Source of the DNA: Sacculina carcini
Taxonomy: Eukaryota > Arthropoda > Thecostraca > Sacculinidae
Length of the DNA stretch: 64,000 nt
Reading direction: 5' to 3'
NCBI GenBank assembly: GCA_916048095.2
Contig: OU696589.1
Coordinates: 2,244,948 to 2,308,947 of the forward strand
Shown here: piece by piece, positions 63,494 through 64,000 of the stretch
Numbering within the stretch: position 1 is the first letter of the stretch
Layout: each line of letters starts with the position of its first letter
The notes under the pieces: generated by a model
What the model was told of the DNA's origin: nothing
Databases searched by the model: none
What the model saw: only the letters and a program-made list of their open reading frames with translations
Made by a program: the position numbers and the translations under genes

Positions 63494-64000
63494 TTACGAT
63501 ATATATCCATACGGTAGAGTTGTTAAGTCAGGGAGAATATTACGTTTTGGAGCCACCATTTTATTTATTTTACTACTGTTTATTGTTCTAATAGAGAATT
63601 TTTTATCACGACGAAAACTGCATGTATTTACACTTACATGTTTAGATGGATCTGTGAGGAGCTCTTTAAAATTATCAATTGTCAACGTGTCTAATGTAGC
63701 ACATGTCTGTGTTATCCCTCTTACTTTGACTACATAACTTTCCGTGCTATCCGGTTTCTTCACACAATATATGTAGTTTTTAGGGGATAAACAGACAATC
63801 GTACTGATGTAGGATCCGTCAGGGTAATCTTTTAATTCGCAAGTCATATCACCTAAATACCTTCCTACTTCGATATTCGGTTGACCAGGTTTATGCTTGA
63901 AAAATATCGAGTCAGTATCAACGTATATAACTTGTTCATAATTGAGCTTTTCCAGATAACTGTACAAATACAATCGCGCTTGAGCTGTAACAAACGCTGC
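63494..64000 (-). CDS. Protein-primed-type DNA polymerase B, C-terminal part (PolB)
   Basis: The frame is open from the window edge (64000) to TAA at 63494-63496, so only the last 168 codons are seen. It contains AFVTAQARLYLY (palm) and the catalytic motif C, YVDTDS, as in family B polymerases of Polintons, then a C-terminal thumb-like region (SYVVKVRGITQT). It should replicate the element DNA. Exonuclease and motif A lie beyond the window. The open frame suggests a functional copy so far. Confidence 0.93.
   Translation of the reverse strand, partial: AAFVTAQARLYLYSYLEKLNYEQVIYVDTDSIFFKHKPGQPNIEVGRYLGDMTCELKDYPDGSYISTIVCLSPKNYIYCVKKPDSTESYVVKVRGITQTCATLDTLTIDNFKELLTDPSKHVSVNTCSFRRDKKFSIRTINSSKINKMVAPKRNILPDLTTLPYGYIS

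Overview
The window looks like repeat-dense nuclear DNA from an invertebrate animal. It holds BEL/Pao and Ty3/Gypsy LTR elements, CR1-like and I/Nimb-like non-LTR retrotransposons, Tc1- and hAT-type DNA transposons, tRNA-derived SINEs, long CA/GT microsatellites and a Polinton/Maverick virus-like transposon. I found no recognisable host gene, rRNA or functional tRNA gene. The species cannot be fixed from the sequence. Most genes are therefore mobile-element genes, many broken by frameshifts. Several breaks lie in homopolymers, so some may be assembly error.

Layout. 1-810: a 22-bp minisatellite. 1.0-3.8 kb: a hAT-type MITE, CA/GT microsatellites and the 3' end of an RTE-like retrotransposon. 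5.0-9.0 kb: an I/Nimb-like non-LTR element on the minus strand. 9.9-31.2 kb: a deeply nested block. Its oldest layer is a BEL/Pao element, with gag at 11.7-14.2 kb and pol at 21.9-30.9 kb. Into it went two inverted copies of a Tc1-like transposon, a non-LTR fragment that itself carries a hAT MITE, a Gypsy element (copy i) whose integrase was hit by a related Gypsy element (copy ii, 15345-19764, target duplication GATGT), a CR1-like fragment, and a minus-strand Gypsy element that in turn received another CR1-like element.

31.2-36.3 kb: a minus-strand Gypsy end followed by a young, gag-less, pol-only Gypsy element (32523-36309) with near-identical LTRs and an intact 994-codon pol. 36.8-42.2 kb: a TA-flanked MITE, a CR1-like element split by a hAT MITE, and two related SINEs. 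42.2-45.5 kb: unassigned sequence with a few possible small genes. 45.5-49.4 kb: a CR1-like element with an intact PHD-finger ORF1. 49.4-53.9 kb: mostly anonymous sequence with microsatellites and a direct repeat. 53.9-56.28 kb: Gypsy copy iii (minus strand), cut off in pol by the Polinton.

56281-64000 is the left end and about 7.7 kb of the Polinton. All its genes are on the minus strand: DNA polymerase B (running off the window), packaging ATPase, a 109-aa protein in two identical copies, a 240-aa protein, retrovirus-like integrase, a basic core-like protein, major capsid protein, adenain-type protease and a terminal 177-aa protein. Several neighbours overlap by a few bases. Together they provide copying (PolB), chromosomal insertion (integrase) and virion formation (capsid, protease, ATPase). 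A 587-bp tandem duplication inside it creates one spare gene and one truncated gene.
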